Origin: Campylorhamphus procurvoides
Lineage: Eukaryota > Chordata > Aves > Passeriformes > Dendrocolaptidae
Direction: 5' to 3'
Assembly (NCBI GenBank): GCA_013396655.1
Contig: WBMV01000018.1
Coordinates: 1 to 64,000 of the forward strand
DNA length: 64,000 nucleotides
The first letter of the stretch is position 1; each line of letters starts with the position of its first letter. The position numbers and the translations under genes were made by a program. Below are positions 48,270-61,206 of this stretch, piece after piece. The notes beneath the pieces are model-generated. The model was not told the origin of the DNA. It did no database searches and worked only from the letters and a program-made list of their open reading frames with translations.

Positions 48270-48958
48270 ATCACTTTCTGAATAAGATCAATCAGTAATT
48301 TGTCAGATGGAACAAAAGACAGGAAAGACTCAGATGCTGATGAGATCAAAGATATAAGTCCTTACCTGAGAGTCATAATCATCTGACTGTTGGATGAGTA
48401 AATCCTGTCAGAGGTCAATTTTTGCCTTGAGTAATTATATTTTATTTAGTAAAATATGTTTTCGTCTAGGAAAAGGAAAAAAAAAAGAGTCAGGATGCTT
48501 GATTTTTTTCCCTATAGGGAGACTTGAATAGAACTGAATAGTGACAAGAAAAATAATCAGAAAACCAATATTTCAGAAAATTCAGAAATATTTCACAAAA
48601 GCAATATTTCACTGCCTTTGAGTCACATGTATTTTTGTACAGCTGGCCTTCTGAAACAGTACTTTCAGCATTTACATTTCTATGTTGAAACATAATATAG
48701 AATGAGGAATTATATGTCATGACAGGGGACCAGATTTTGTTGTGATTTATTTAGCAATGCATATACTTAGGGAGAGGTATCTAAGTTTCTACAAATATAC
48801 TGATTATCTGTGACCCCTCAAGTCTCCCTCTGGCTGTGAATATTCCACTTAATTTCTCTTCATCTTGATTTGTGTGCTCATTTAAAAAGGGAGATATAAA
48901 ATCTTAGTAAGAGATATAATACTTTAAATAACATGCATCAGTATTTTTTTATCAATTC
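48270..48958. other. Unique AT-rich sequence, nothing identified
   Basis: No gene or repeat recognised between the two LTR elements. Confidence 0.5.
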
Positions 48959-49812
48959 TGTGACCTTAGAGAGAGGGAATTATAACCTTCCAGCTGAAGG
49001 AATCTTACACACCAGATCAGCAGAACCACCTTGTTGGGCTGCCTGTGTTTGTGTGGAGGGGAAGAGATGGGTTGAACCTCACGGATGTGGGGTAGTGTTG
49101 CATCCCTCATGGCAGGGCCCTGGAGCCCACATGAAAAGCCCTGGAGCAGCTGCTAGTCAAAAACAGCCCGGGAAAACTATAACACCCCATAGCTCCTGGA
49201 GTCCCTGACTCCAGGACTCCAGATTGGCAGGGACAGTGAGAACACAGCCCCTCACCCTGGCCTAGGACCCCAGAGTGGCTGGGGGGTCAGAAGTCCCACT
49301 TGGGGGTTATGGCTGTAGAGACCAAAACAGACAAAACCAGAGGCACAGGGAGTGTGACATGTTGTGGTCTTGCCATCTGGACGTGGGAAAGCTGGTCTTC
49401 CACAAAGTCTCAGTGGTAGCTATCTGTCCTCCTTTCTTTTTCTCTGTTCTTTCTCCCTCTCCTTTTTGTTTACTCTTTTCTTGGTGCTTTGGGTGGCTTG
49501 GAGACGAAGGGATTGGATTTGACTTAAGTGTTGTGAATTGACTGAATATTGACTAGGGTGTTGTTGATTAATATGTGCTAAGTTGGTATTGTGATGGAAC
49601 ATTTTGTTGAGCTTGTGTAGTGCCCTTTTTCAGCCTTTTCCAAGTTCCCTTATTTTCTCCCCTAAATTAATAAAGAAACTCCATGAGAACAAATCCATGG
49701 TTTATTCTCTTGATGTTCTCTTAAGGTATTAAAGAACTGTATACATATAAATATTAAAGTAAGACTCCTAGCAGAGCCCATGAGTCTACAGCTCTGGGGA
49801 TGGAGTGTTACA
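48959..49812 (+). mobile_element. Putative solo LTR, GC-richer, unnamed family
   Basis: An 854-bp block with sharply higher GC in its first half. Proposed ends TGTGAC... (48959) and ...GTTACA (49812) form a short imperfect inverted repeat of the TG...CA type. A T/C-rich tract (49431-49478) is followed by AATAAA at 49669-49674, which suits an R-region poly(A) signal. No target duplication is seen (aattc / gggaa), so the ends may be off. The frames at 48933-49208 and 49275-49541 show no known domain and are probably part of U3. Confidence 0.5.
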
Positions 49813-52800
49813 GGGAATAAGAAAGTTCCTTGATATTTTTCCAGTAAATGTTTTTTTGCTTACCTTTGCAGACAGACCACTTCTGGCTTAGTTGGAGTTG
49901 ACAGTAATTTTTATGACAAATATATTAAGTCTCATCAAGATTGTATTTTACTCTTTGGAGAGATCCCTGCAGACTGGCTGCAAGTTGTTCATCATTTAGT
50001 AGAGCTGATCTGACATCAGTTTTGACTTCCATAATAACAAATATGCAATTTAAACTGCTCTTGACCAGAATTACTTAAATTTCTCCAACCTGAAAGAATT
50101 CAGAGGTCTAGCACATTTATTCTAAGATAGTTTTCTGGAGCAGATAAAATTAATAACTAGTTAGGTAAACAAAAACTACTGAACTACCTTAATTCATCAG
50201 GAAAAGCTCCAGGGTAAAAAAAAAAAAAAACAGAAGGCATGAAAAATAGAATTTTCTGCATCAAACTGCTTTTCACCTCATCTGTGCCAATTGATTTATG
50301 CATTTGTATATGGCATAATAAAGGAGAACATTTTGGTTCAGAATAATTTTCCACTAGTTCTAACACAAAAGTGAAAAAGTCTGCTGTGAAAAGATGTTTA
50401 GCAGATGTAAAACTGTCATATATAATCTATAAAACATTATATCAGCAACAAGGTCCTTGTTGATAAAAAGAACAGTGTCTGAACTAACTGTCCCAGTTCT
50501 GCCAATTACGAAGCAACAAAGTTAATTCCCTTAAAGTCAGTGCTCTGAAATACACTACCATAATAACATTAAAATCCATTCAAATCCATATTCCCTGGAA
50601 AGTGGCAGAATTAAGATTTGATTTCTATGTCAAGGACTGGATTTTTGAGTGAAATTAAAATGCATTATGGGAATTTTAAAACTTGGTGACTGAATGGGAC
50701 ATGTCCCGTTACTAGAAAATTCCACCCTTTCTAGATTACTTTAATAACAACATATGTTGACTCATGAGCTGAAGTGTTTTTCTGATAGCAGGATGAAGAC
50801 TAAAATTCCTAAAGGTACATATCTTAAATAAATCTTTAAGACCATAAATTGAAACAATTAAATCTCCAGTTTCCATATGGATTTATGTAATCTTACTATT
50901 TCATGTTTCTGAAAATGAGCAAATAAAATGCCTACCACCAGCCTCAGTTGTCCAAGATGTCTTAGTTAGCACCATGTTGATACGTGGTACATTGAACTCT
51001 AAAGAAAATGAAGACATTAAGGATTTGGTGGATTAGACTGAATATCACTTCTATATAGAATTTATTTTTCTTAGGTACTGTAGACCCTTTGGTCAAGCTT
51101 TTGACTAAACCATAACTGAAGTAAAGTGGAAGAAGTGATTTCTAGGAGTCAGTGTGAATAAAGAACAGTGAGAAATTTAATGCAGGAAGGAAGAGTCTAA
51201 GGTCTTGGGAATGAGGACAGACTTGTGAAGAAAACAGTTGTAGAGAGGGGGATCAGTTTGGTCATAATAAGATAATGTAAGGAGACAAAATTCACTAGTG
51301 TAAATTTTGTGTTTTGCAAACAGATCAGCAAAATCAATGCTACGAAGCAAGAAGGCTGCAGATGAAAAAAATTGAAACATGATAAGTGATCCAGATGAAT
51401 ATGAGCAAAATTTGGGCTCTAATACAAAGGGTTTTTTTCTATAGCTGTTAAGGAATATGGGAAACTACTGTGATTACTTACAAAAACATTCCTTTTGGTA
51501 AGGGTGAAAAAATAAAGTTAGCCCCTTATGACTTCAGCATACGTGACAATGATTTGAACACATGGGAAAAAAGTTCCCCTTATAAGTATTTAGGTATGAA
51601 TTTTGCCACGTGTGTGCATATTCAGATAAGTTTGAATGCAGATAATTAACAGACATTGATATAGAGAACTAACAATACTTTGCAGAAGTTGTATAAGTTG
51701 TTCACTATATATGTGACTACATATACATTCCACAAAATGTCAAAAGTCTACTTTATTCTGAGAAGTTAGGATTTAAAATTAGCATTCAAATGTGACCAAC
51801 CATACAACAGACCTAGAGGCACTGAGAAACTACAGGCTAGATGTGCCAAGAAGCCAGATGCTGCCTTTGGAATAATATTTTTCAGGCCTTGGCATCAAAA
51901 ATCTGTGATGCCATCCAAATAATTCCTACACCCTATAAAAGCTGTTTTCTTCATATACCATATTAACCACATTAATTATCCAACTATAGAATAAAAATAG
52001 AAAAGGATTAAGATATAAGCAATTTATTTGAACTCACCTTTTCTGAAAGAAAATGTATACACTTATAAGACTTGAGTCTGTTTTGTTTTGTTTTGTTTTA
52101 AATGACACTTAAGAGGATGGATATGTGCAAGATACAAGATAGGCATTTTTCTCCATGCTCTATGAGTCTTGCTTTCTCTCTCTAACATATTACCATGATT
52201 TTCACCCTGCAATATTAATAATAAATAGGACCTAAGACAGCAATCACAAACAACTCTTATGAAGCCAAGTTAGTTGCATATAAACATTTTATATACTATT
52301 TCCATGACAAAAAAGCCTGTTTTGTTTGTTTATTTTTACTACAGGAATTTGAATTCTACTCATAGCCACTGAGATAATGAGAGTTTTGCTCTTAGTTCAA
52401 TAGTCTAGAGATTATTTAGAAAAGTTCTCACTGTAAAGTCCAGATTTCTCTGGACTTGATTTTGGTATGAGTTTATGATCTGTACTGAATATCTTCCACA
52501 CAGCTCAGGTCACAGCAAAGCCCCTTTGGAAGTTCTGGATAAAATGAGGCAGAGTGTCAAAGAAGGTAAAACTGGTCCAGCAGCAGCTGTGTGGATTGAA
52601 AAAAGTTTCCTTCTTCCTTTCCTTCCTCAGCATCTCTGATCACTCATCACCTTTATGATTTCTTAGCTGCATGACAGCTTGCTAAATACTTTCAGTTCAG
52701 TTGGAAAATACTTGCTGTTTAAAAAGCTTAAATTATCTTTGACTTGTTTTTTTCCTGAAAAAGGTCTTAAAGCTTAAACAAGGTACCAAACAGGCAGCTC

Positions 52801-53055
52801 TGACACAGTAGTGATGAGCAGCTGGTGCAAAATGAAAGCTGAGGGCAGTAATTGCTTTTACTGAAAGAAGTGCAGTCAGAAGAGATATAGGTTGAAACGT
52901 TATGGTGAATTGTTCTAGCTGGATAGCAAGTGTTGGATACTAAAGGAAAAAAAAACAAACACAAAAAAAAGACAGTTTCCAAAGAACTGGTAAAATTGAG
53001 TTAAAAATGTTGTAACATAACTGATTAATCCAATTATGTCTCTTTTGTGTTGATT
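49813..53055. other. Unique AT-rich sequence, nothing identified
   Basis: About 3.2 kb without recognisable gene or interspersed repeat. A run of 14-15 A at about 50217-50230 and TTTTG units at 52080-52099. Confidence 0.55.
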
Positions 53056-53115
53056 ACAGAATCACAGAATCAATTAAGTTAGAAAAGACTCCTGACTTTG
53101 AGTGCAACCCATTAC
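53056..53115 (-). mobile_element. CR1 LINE, very short 3' end
   Basis: On the plus strand 'acagaatcacagaatcaatt', 'aagttagaaaagactcct' and 'gagtgcaacccatta', the complement of the last 60 bp of a CR1 subfamily with AGAATCACAGAATC tail units. Confidence 0.75.
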
Positions 53116-54322
53116 TTATAGTTTTTCCTTTATTGTCAGGAAATACACCAAAAGGTTATATCTATATATCTATATCAAATTTCTAAAATCCTGTATGGGT
53201 GTATTAAGAAAGAGTGTTCAAGCAAGAGTATACTTTCTACCTGTAAGTATACAGTACAACAGCATTTGTCATTAAAATCAATATTTAGTAATAGTAAATG
53301 GAACTCTGCCTTTTTCGCTAGAAAAGAAGGGCTTGAACTAAACATGAGAAAGTCCATTTGCACTGCAGTTTTAAAGACATTTATTTCTAGAAATAATGAA
53401 GAATAGGATAGTAATTCTTAATTAAAACATTCTCATGGAATGTCAGTTCAAAAGACATAGCTGTATTATGTTACCAGAATTCTCCATTTTCAGCTTGAGT
53501 TCTCCCACTACTTTGATGTGTTCTGACAAGAAGTGGTCTGGCTCCATCTGTTCCATACCATTTCCATGGATAGCTGAAAACAGATCTCACTTTAGATTTA
53601 TTTCCTAGGACCAATCACATAAAGATTCTACTTGTACGTCATGTACTCCAGCGTCCTGACCGTTGCAGTGGCTACTGTTGCACGCACTCTAGTGCATCAA
53701 TACCTCTTGTACTGACAAGATCCAGAACTTCAGGTTTGACTTCACAAGTGCTGCTTCTAGGATAAGGCTCTCCCTGAACTCCTTGTATCTGATAGCTACT
53801 CTTCATGATACAGTCCAGTGTATGGTTGGAATTCTTCACTGAAGGTCACATATCGCCAATAAATAGATGTCCCATAGTTTTTTATTGTCTGACTTAAGAA
53901 TTCAGGGACAAAATTTGCAGAAAGGATAAGCCTAGAGCTCAAACCCAAACAGCTCAAGGTATATTTTATGAAGAGAGATAAAAAACAAAAACAACAACAA
54001 ACAAAAAACCCAAACAATTTTTATTTTGAGTTCTCTATGTCTCTGTTGAAATAATACCACTCCATCTCTCAGGGATACTGCAAAAATAAATTAACTAATG
54101 CTTATATTACACTCACATTCCCAAAGGAAAAGCTCACAAGAAGATAAATAATTCTGTTTCTGACTCAACATTTGATTAGTGTGCAGAAGTGAAAAAATTT
54201 GAATAGATATAAAATATATTGTAAAAACTACTTGTCACCTGAACACCATACAACTTGACTACTCAATAAGGGAACAAAAAGTATGCGTTTCTATTACATA
54301 GGCTGCATGATGATGCATATAA
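53116..54322. other. Unique AT-rich sequence, nothing identified
   Basis: No gene or interspersed repeat recognised. AAC/AAAC-rich stretch at 53982-54014. Confidence 0.55.
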
Positions 54323-55275
54323 TCATAGATAATGAACATAAGCATAGAATAATCAAATGGTTTACATAGAAGGGACCTTAAAGATAATCTAGTTCCAACA
54401 TGCCTGCCATGGGCTGCTCAAAGTCCCATACAGCCTGGCCTTGAACACCTTCAATGATGGGGCATCCACAACTTCTTTGGGCAGCCTGTCCCAGTGCCTC
54501 ATTGCCCTCATAATAAGGAATTCTTTCCCAATACCTAATCTAAGCCTACTCACTTTTATTTTAAATCCATTACCCCTAGTTCTGTCACCAAGTGTTCTTG
54601 TAGGCTGTCTTCAGATATTGGGAGGCCAAAATCATGTCACCCCCAAGCCATCTCATTTCCAGGCTGAACAAACAAAATTTACTCAGCCTTTCCTCATAAG
54701 AGAGGTCGCCATTTCTCGAATCATCTTAATGACCCTTGTCTGGACTCACTCCAAGAGGTCAATGTCCTTCCTGTGACAGAACTGAACATGGTGCTCCAGA
54801 TGGTGTCTCACCAGGAGCAAGTGTCATCCTTGAGCTGCTGGCTACATTTCTTTTGATGCTGCCCAGGAAAAAGTTTTACTTTCTGGCCTACAAGGACACA
54901 TTGTTGGCTCATGTCTATTCTCTCATTCACCAGCACCCCCAAGTTCTTCTCAACATGGCTTGTCTCAATACCAGCCCTTGATACCAGTATTGATACCGGC
55001 CCAGGTGCAGCATCTCATACTTGGTCTTATTAAATCTTATGAAATTCCCATAGGACCATTTCTAGAGCTTGTCCAGGTCCCTCTGGATGGCATTCCATTC
55101 TTCAGGTCTGTCAGTTGCACCACTCACCTTGGTGTCATCTACAAATTTGTTGAGACTGTCCTTTATCAATGTCATTAATGAAAATATTAACACTGGTCCC
55201 AGTATGAACCCCTGAGGGACACCACTTGTCACTGATGTCCATCAAAACTCTGAGCCATTGAACACTACCCTCTGG
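54323..55275 (-). mobile_element. CR1 LINE, ~950 bp, ORF2 plus 3' UTR
   Basis: On the plus strand the decayed tail (54323-54360) is followed by 'catgcctgccatgggctgct', 'cagcctggccttgaacacct', 'tgggcagcctgtcccagtgc', 'ttcctgtgacagaactgaac', 'gtccaggtccctctggatgg' and 'cccctgagggacaccactt'. These are complements of 3' UTR, ORF2 C-terminus and reverse transcriptase, in order. The frames at 54441-55178 on the plus strand are shadows. Confidence 0.93.
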
Positions 55276-55364
55276 GGAAAAAACTCCCAGAGTTTGAAAG
55301 GCTCAAGCTACTAATTGCAATAAAAATGTTCTAATTGCGTAACTTTTGATTCATCTCAAGTTCT

Positions 55365-55590
55365 GGCAAAGGAGGTTTAAATTGGACATTGGGAAATATT
55401 TCTTTGCTGAAAGAACTCTCAGGCATTAGAATATGCTGCTCAGGGAAGTTTGGAGTCATCATTCCTGAAGGTATTGAAAAGAGGTGTAGATGTGGACACA
55501 GTTTTATCTGTGGACTTGGAAATGTTTCATTTGCAGTTAGACTCGATGATTTTGATGGTATTTTCTAACTTAAACAGACTATGATTTTAT
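55365..55590 (+). mobile_element. CR1 LINE, 3' end, opposed to the previous copy
   Basis: 'aattggacattgggaaatat', 'tatgctgctcagggaagttt', 'agttagactcgatgatttt', 'ttctaacttaaacagactat' and a GATTTTATG end. It is 90 bp from the 5' edge of the minus-strand CR1 and points the other way. Rather diverged. Confidence 0.85.
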
Positions 55591-57059
55591 GTCTAATATG
55601 TCTCCTAAATACCAGTAAAACACACTACCAAAACACAACAAAAGAGATAAAGATTGCTATTAAAATTCATACAAATATGACTTAAGTAATTAGATCGGGA
55701 ATATGACTGTCATTTCAAACAAAGCATAATTTCTCTCTAATCCTGTTTGAAAACCTAACTGTCTGGAATAGGTCCAACACAGACACTTCACAACTGAACA
55801 GTGATTACAACTGATAACTACACAACAGCTATCAGCTGCCTGTCATTGATATCTATGTATCTTATTTTTAGATGCATCAATCTTGCCTTGGAGTTAGTAA
55901 ATAATATTAGCCTATATCTCAGGTATCTATCTTAGGTGAGAGGACACCTAGGAGTTTGATGTCTCTGTCTTGAGTCAATCTCACCTTTATCTGGCATTAG
56001 ATATATTAGGTATCTAATATTAAGTATTAGATATTAGAATTAGATACCCATATCTGCTTTTTACTTTTTATTTTTCTCCTTCACATGTATCTTCATAATT
56101 TTATTTTTTTTAAAATTTTTCCCCCCTCAGTTTAAAGAATCTTATTGAAGTTATGGTGTTTAATCCTCCTTTTTAAAAAAAAAAAAAAAAATTACTATTT
56201 CTCCTCTGTGGAAGAAACCGTACTCTGAGATAAGCCAAAACCCTGCTTGCCCAATCTTGGAGAAAATTCGAGCTCTGCAAACACTGCTGTTTCATTCTGT
56301 TTCCAATAGCTTGAGGCTTTCAGTCACACATCCTTTTCTCAACCACTCCATTGACCTGCTCCGTATGGCCTAATATTCCTGTTGGCAATGTTTGTTATAT
56401 TTAAAAGCATTTTATATCACCCAAATGCATAAAGAAACCCAAGGGAATTAACCAATCATACCTTGAGGGGTTACTATATTTTTGTGTACAAAGGCAGCAG
56501 GATTCCTACTAAGGAAAGAGCATCACCCTGTCTTTATTATTCATTTTCTAGAAGGCATTGAAAAGGAAGTCTTCAGAAACTAAATGTTAGTATTCTAACT
56601 AAAATTCAGTTGAATATTCATTATGAGCCCATGGTGAAACCAGCAAGTTGGAGTAACTACAGGCAGAGAATGAGTGGTCACAGGACACTTAAGTTTAAAT
56701 ACATGGAAACGTCCTTTGGGGATAAGGATCTATTTAAAGAGGCTTGTATTAATAACAATTTTGCCAATAGTTCCCTGCTTTGACTTCTGATAAGTCAACC
56801 ACCCATTTAGGAAACAGTTCTCCATGGGACAAACTCAGGAATATGTTCTGTAGGATAATGAACCTTCTGCCTGAAATTCATAGCACATTAAAATGAATGA
56901 TGAATCCACATCTGTGGATTCCAGAGAGTCTGTGCTCTCTGGAATTTTTTTTCTGTCTAATATCTTTAGTATTACCTGTGGCTTGAGGAGATGTTATATC
57001 TAAAAACAATGTGACTTTACAGCAGACTCCAAAATATTCCTTTGGCAACATCAATTGGC
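55591..57059. other. AT-rich sequence with local inverted repeat
   Basis: No gene recognised. At 56000-56050 the words TTAGATAT, TAGGTATCTAATATTA and TATTAGATATTAG form a small AT-rich inverted-repeat cluster; a run of 16-18 A lies at 56175-56191. Confidence 0.5.
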
Positions 57060-57469
57060 CTTATACACACTGAACTTGTGAGCATTTGTTCAAGGGCGTT
57101 CCTCTCAAATAAGTAACAACCCCTCCAGCTGCAGGTCACTCAAAGCTAAAATAAGATCCTAGACACAAGGCAAGCCAGCAAGTTATCAGCAGTTTAATTC
57201 CCCAAGAGGGCACCAGGGGCCATTAAATAGCCATTAGCATAGCCAGCAGTGGAGTCACAGACAGAACAGAGGCAGCCAAGGAGCCAGCCAAGAAATCAGC
57301 CAAAGGCTTTTCAACAGACACAGATGTTGCTGCTAAAAAATTTATTCTGGGCCTTGGCATCTGAGTCCTTTATCTGTCAATTTTGCGTCCTGTATGAAGT
57401 CCCAGCTGTTAAGTTTGTTGATGAAAGGAGAAGGGAAAAAACTGAGCTGCATTTAGATGACCAGTGAAA
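57060..57469. other. GC-elevated segment of unknown origin
   Basis: About 400 bp less AT-rich than its surroundings, with AGCCAGC/CAGCCAAG motifs repeated between 57240 and 57302. It resembles neither CR1 nor the LTRs in this window. The 72-codon frame at 57249-57467 has no recognisable family. It may be an unnamed LTR fragment. Confidence 0.35.
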
Positions 57470-57969
57470 TGATTCCTTCTAAATACTTATCTTAAAGAGT
57501 TGATGTCTCTTTTAATATACATCTTCTAACCTTTTCCTACAAAGTTTGTAAAACTTACTGGTAACTCTGGGTCCATTGGTAGTCAATGGCAAACTGTTCT
57601 CTCGCACAGGGGACGGGTTAGTCCTACAGGGGAGAGAATCCCCAGTAGAATGGATATCGTGGATTAGTGGGCTCTACATTTGCTTGTCTGAAAAATGGTA
57701 TGAGAATGTTTTTACCTACAAGGAAGACAGTAGCTGAAAAGATTTCACTGTTTATTACTTGCCCTTCAAAGATTCTACATTTAGATAAATGGTCCGGTAT
57801 CCTCAAGAAGATTACCAATTTTTTGACCTCTGCATTTCTTTCAAAAGACACTGCTATTTTAGCTACAATCCCAGGATCTGTTCATGATTCAAAAGCTCAG
57901 GTATTATATTCTTGTTTTAGTTTTCCATACCTACAACACTTCAGTCAGTGAACACCATTCCTCTCCTGG

Positions 57970-58166
57970 GTCAAACATTAGGAAGAAAGTCTTTACAGAG
58001 AGAGTGATTAGACAACCCAGAGAGGTTGTGGACTCATCATCCCTAGAGGTGTTTGAGACTGGATGTGGTACTTAGTGCCATGCTATAGTAGGCAAGGTGG
58101 TGTTAGGTCAAAGTTTGGACCTGATGATCTCAGAGGTCTTTTCCAACTTAGCTGATTCTGTGATAT
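57970..58166 (+). mobile_element. CR1 LINE, 3' end
   Basis: The frame includes RKKVFTERVIRQPREVVDSS and LEVFETG, the CR1 ORF2 end. It then reads 'ggacctgatgatctcagagg', 'tcttttccaacttagctgat' and ends 'tctgtgat'. Confidence 0.92.
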
Positions 58167-58773
58167 GCAATAATCAATACTTTATTTGAAAAATACATTA
58201 TATTGTTAATTTTTATCAGACCATGAAAAAAACAGCATTATTATTTCATTTGATTTTCAGTTAAAATCCATCTTTTTTTTTCTTTCCTAAATGTGTTGTT
58301 AATATAGCTAGAGCAAATTTTTTCATTTTCATTAACAAATAACTTGGTGCACTTTGACCCTTTTAAGGTTACATCCGCCTGCTCTTTCTTATCTTTTAGA
58401 GGTAATCCCTGAGGGCTTGAGGCCAACTGCTCCATTTTGCACAGGTTAATGCTGTTGTCATAAATTTGTGCACTGTTTTGTCATTTAGGCTGCTCTTAAG
58501 GCTACTCCAGACTATGCTGGGCACCAAAAAAGTGTGTTATAGAGTACAGCACAACAAATTTCTAGGCAGCATATAATTATAATTATTCAAAGTAGTAAAT
58601 TTGAGAACATACAGCAGTTTCTCTTTGGTGTATCAGAGTAAACATCTGATTTGGCTGATAAATTAAGATTAAATGATTACGCTCTTCTTCCTTTTAAAAC
58701 AAGCAGAGGCTAGTTACCATAGAAACTTTTTCAGATGAATGGCCTTGTCATCAATCTCATATTTTTATCAGAA
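58167..58773. other. Unique AT-rich sequence, nothing identified
   Basis: No gene or interspersed repeat recognised. Confidence 0.55.
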
Positions 58774-58899
58774 TTTTTTCCTTCCTTCCTTCCTTCCTTC
58801 CTTCCTTCCTTCCTTCCTTCCTTCCTTCCTTCCTTCCTTCCTTCCTCCCTCCCTCCCTATCTCGTTCGCTTCCTCCCTTCCTTCCTTCCTCTCTCTCTC
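58774..58899. repeat. (CTTC)n pyrimidine microsatellite
   Basis: Roughly 17 uninterrupted CTTC units, then CTCC units, a short non-repeat break (atctcgttcg) and a second CTTC/CT block. Its translation gives the artificial FLPSFLPSFLPS frame. Confidence 0.97.
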
Positions 58900-61156
58900 A
58901 TGACCAAAAGATTCTTGAAATACTTTTGGACTAAAACACAGTGCCAAAAGGAGAAAAAAAAAAACAAGAAATTATTTAGTTATAAAATCAATCTCCTAGA
59001 AATGGTAAATTTGATCAGCTCAACTCAAAATAAAGCAAAAACGACATCAATGTAATCCATTTCTCAAAGACTTCTTCCAGCTGGTAAGCCTATCATATAA
59101 AAAGTGAGAAACAGTATAATTAACTGGCTTAATTATAAATTAGGAAGATAAATAATTTGTTTGTTGTTTTCAAAAACACTTGTACATAGCTACTCTGGGA
59201 AGAATATAGCAGCCTGAAGTCAGTCATTGGGTCACTATTTTGATACCTTGAGTAAATCACCAAACTGCAGGAAGGACTGTTTTGTGATTCTCTGTTTTTT
59301 CCACTTTTCTCCTTGTTTTTCTATAAGTAGCTGCCTGTGCTGAACGTACTTTCAAGTATTTCACTATTCATAGAAGCACTGGATGCTCCTCATCCAGTCC
59401 AAAAAATCGTAAACCTCCTTATTCACTTTATACAGAAATGAGACTCTATAACAACTTTTCTGCATTTCACTCAGAAACCATAACAACAGTGACCAAATGT
59501 CCCCCCTCCTCCCAAGAAAAGCAAAACCCCCCACTCCTTCCCCTGACAAAAAAACCCCAAATGAACAAACACCAAACAACTAAATGATCTGTTAAGGCAA
59601 CTACATCCTTTATTCATTGGGTTAGGTTTTATAGCTGCCATATTTGATGCCAGTTCTGATATCTAGTCAGTGACTACCTGTGCTTACACTGCAGGATGTT
59701 GGCTCTTTTGTGTATTCACTCATCCTGATAAGTACAGATCTTAGCTGTGTCCCAAATATGGGACAGGTGTATGCCACATTGTTGCCTGCAGTACTGGTCT
59801 TCAGACATTCAGAGGGGAAACTACTAGAGTAATGACCTATTATATGCCAGTATTTCTCTGTTTGCTTCTCGAAGAATGAGGGCATCTGAAGAGGAACAGA
59901 AAAAAAGCCAGATTCAGACACAGTTGTTAATTCATCCATACTCAGGTATGCAAACATGAAAAGCTTCTGTCAACACTGTAAACATGAAGGAAAAACTCAG
60001 AAACTTTGTTTGTTCCAACATTCTCCAGAAGAAAATCAATCAATACGAAAACTGGAGGCCTGGATAAACAGGCTAGTGATTAGGAAAACACTAATGGATA
60101 AGAAACTGAATTGTCACTTCACCAGACTTGAATTTAGACCTTGAATTTCCTGAGCAATTTGTCCCTGTGAAAACGAGGAAATATGACAATGTGAATTAGT
60201 TGTGACTCTTTAGAAAATTGTTCTGCTTTCTTTTACTAATGTTTAATGTTAATTTAAAATTTCAGTTCTCAGAGAAGGAAAGTTACTCTCTTCAAGTAGA
60301 GAAACGTGGGCAGATAGACAACTGTTTACCAGTGTGAAGAGACCATCCTCATTTATAAAAAAAGGACTGTGTTAAATCAATTTAAAGACACTTCAAATTT
60401 AAAGATTTCAAAGTTTTTAATTTTCTTACCTGAACTAGGCTGAATATGCTGTAATGAAACTTCAATCTATAAACTCCAACAAGCAGATCAGGGACAAACC
60501 TAATCAGCATTTGAACAAATCATTAAAAAAAGAAAAAAAAATTCTGAATACTTTAGTAAGTGCTGCTGAGTTGCCAGCAAATCATACTGTACCCTTTAAG
60601 ACTTCATTCATTACACTTCAGTATATTCTCAGTTTTAAGAATGTGTATAATCCTATTCCTACTTAGAAAATAGGTTAATGCTTGTCAACATTCCTTACTT
60701 AAGTCAATTACATGCTTGAGTGCTTCACATAAGTCGAACTTCATATGAATACGCATATGGTATGAACAATGAATCTGTATACTGCTACTATACCACTGGA
60801 AAAAATGAATTTTCAATTAAAAAATTAAGTTACAAAAAGCCATACTATGTTTTATGTAGGTGTAGGTGTATAGTCCCCTGTAAACCTAATAGCTACATAC
60901 TTAATTTTGGTTTGAATTTTAATATCATAATCCTATGATAAATACACATTTACATGTGTAGCTGGTTCCAAATGTTTTGCTAACTACATTTCTGTCATGC
61001 TTTGTATTCAGAAAATTTTTTTGGTGTGCGAATTATGAAGCAATATATGACTTTCAGTTTAGAAGTGTAAAATTGAAAGAAAAATTCTGAAATTAAATTT
61101 CCTCTGTATTTTCATTTGACAGATGACTGACAAATTATCTATGTCTGTGTCAAGGT
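58900..61156. other. Unique AT-rich sequence, nothing identified
   Basis: About 2.2 kb with no recognised gene or interspersed repeat. C-rich/A-rich low-complexity stretch at 59499-59577. Frames of 60-96 codons here lack any recognisable domain. Confidence 0.55.
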
Positions 61157-61159
61157 CCT

Positions 61160-61203
<44 letters not shown>

Positions 61204-61206
61204 TTT
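61157..61206. repeat. (CTTT)n microsatellite
   Basis: About 12 uninterrupted CTTT units. On the minus strand it gives the KERK-repeat artificial frame. Confidence 0.97.

Noticed and set aside
54441..55178. Plus-strand frames of 72-111 codons
   Set aside because: Antisense shadows of the minus-strand CR1; the complement carries the CR1 coding text.
58735..59055. 106-codon frame with FLPS repeats
   Set aside because: Translation of the CTTC microsatellite.
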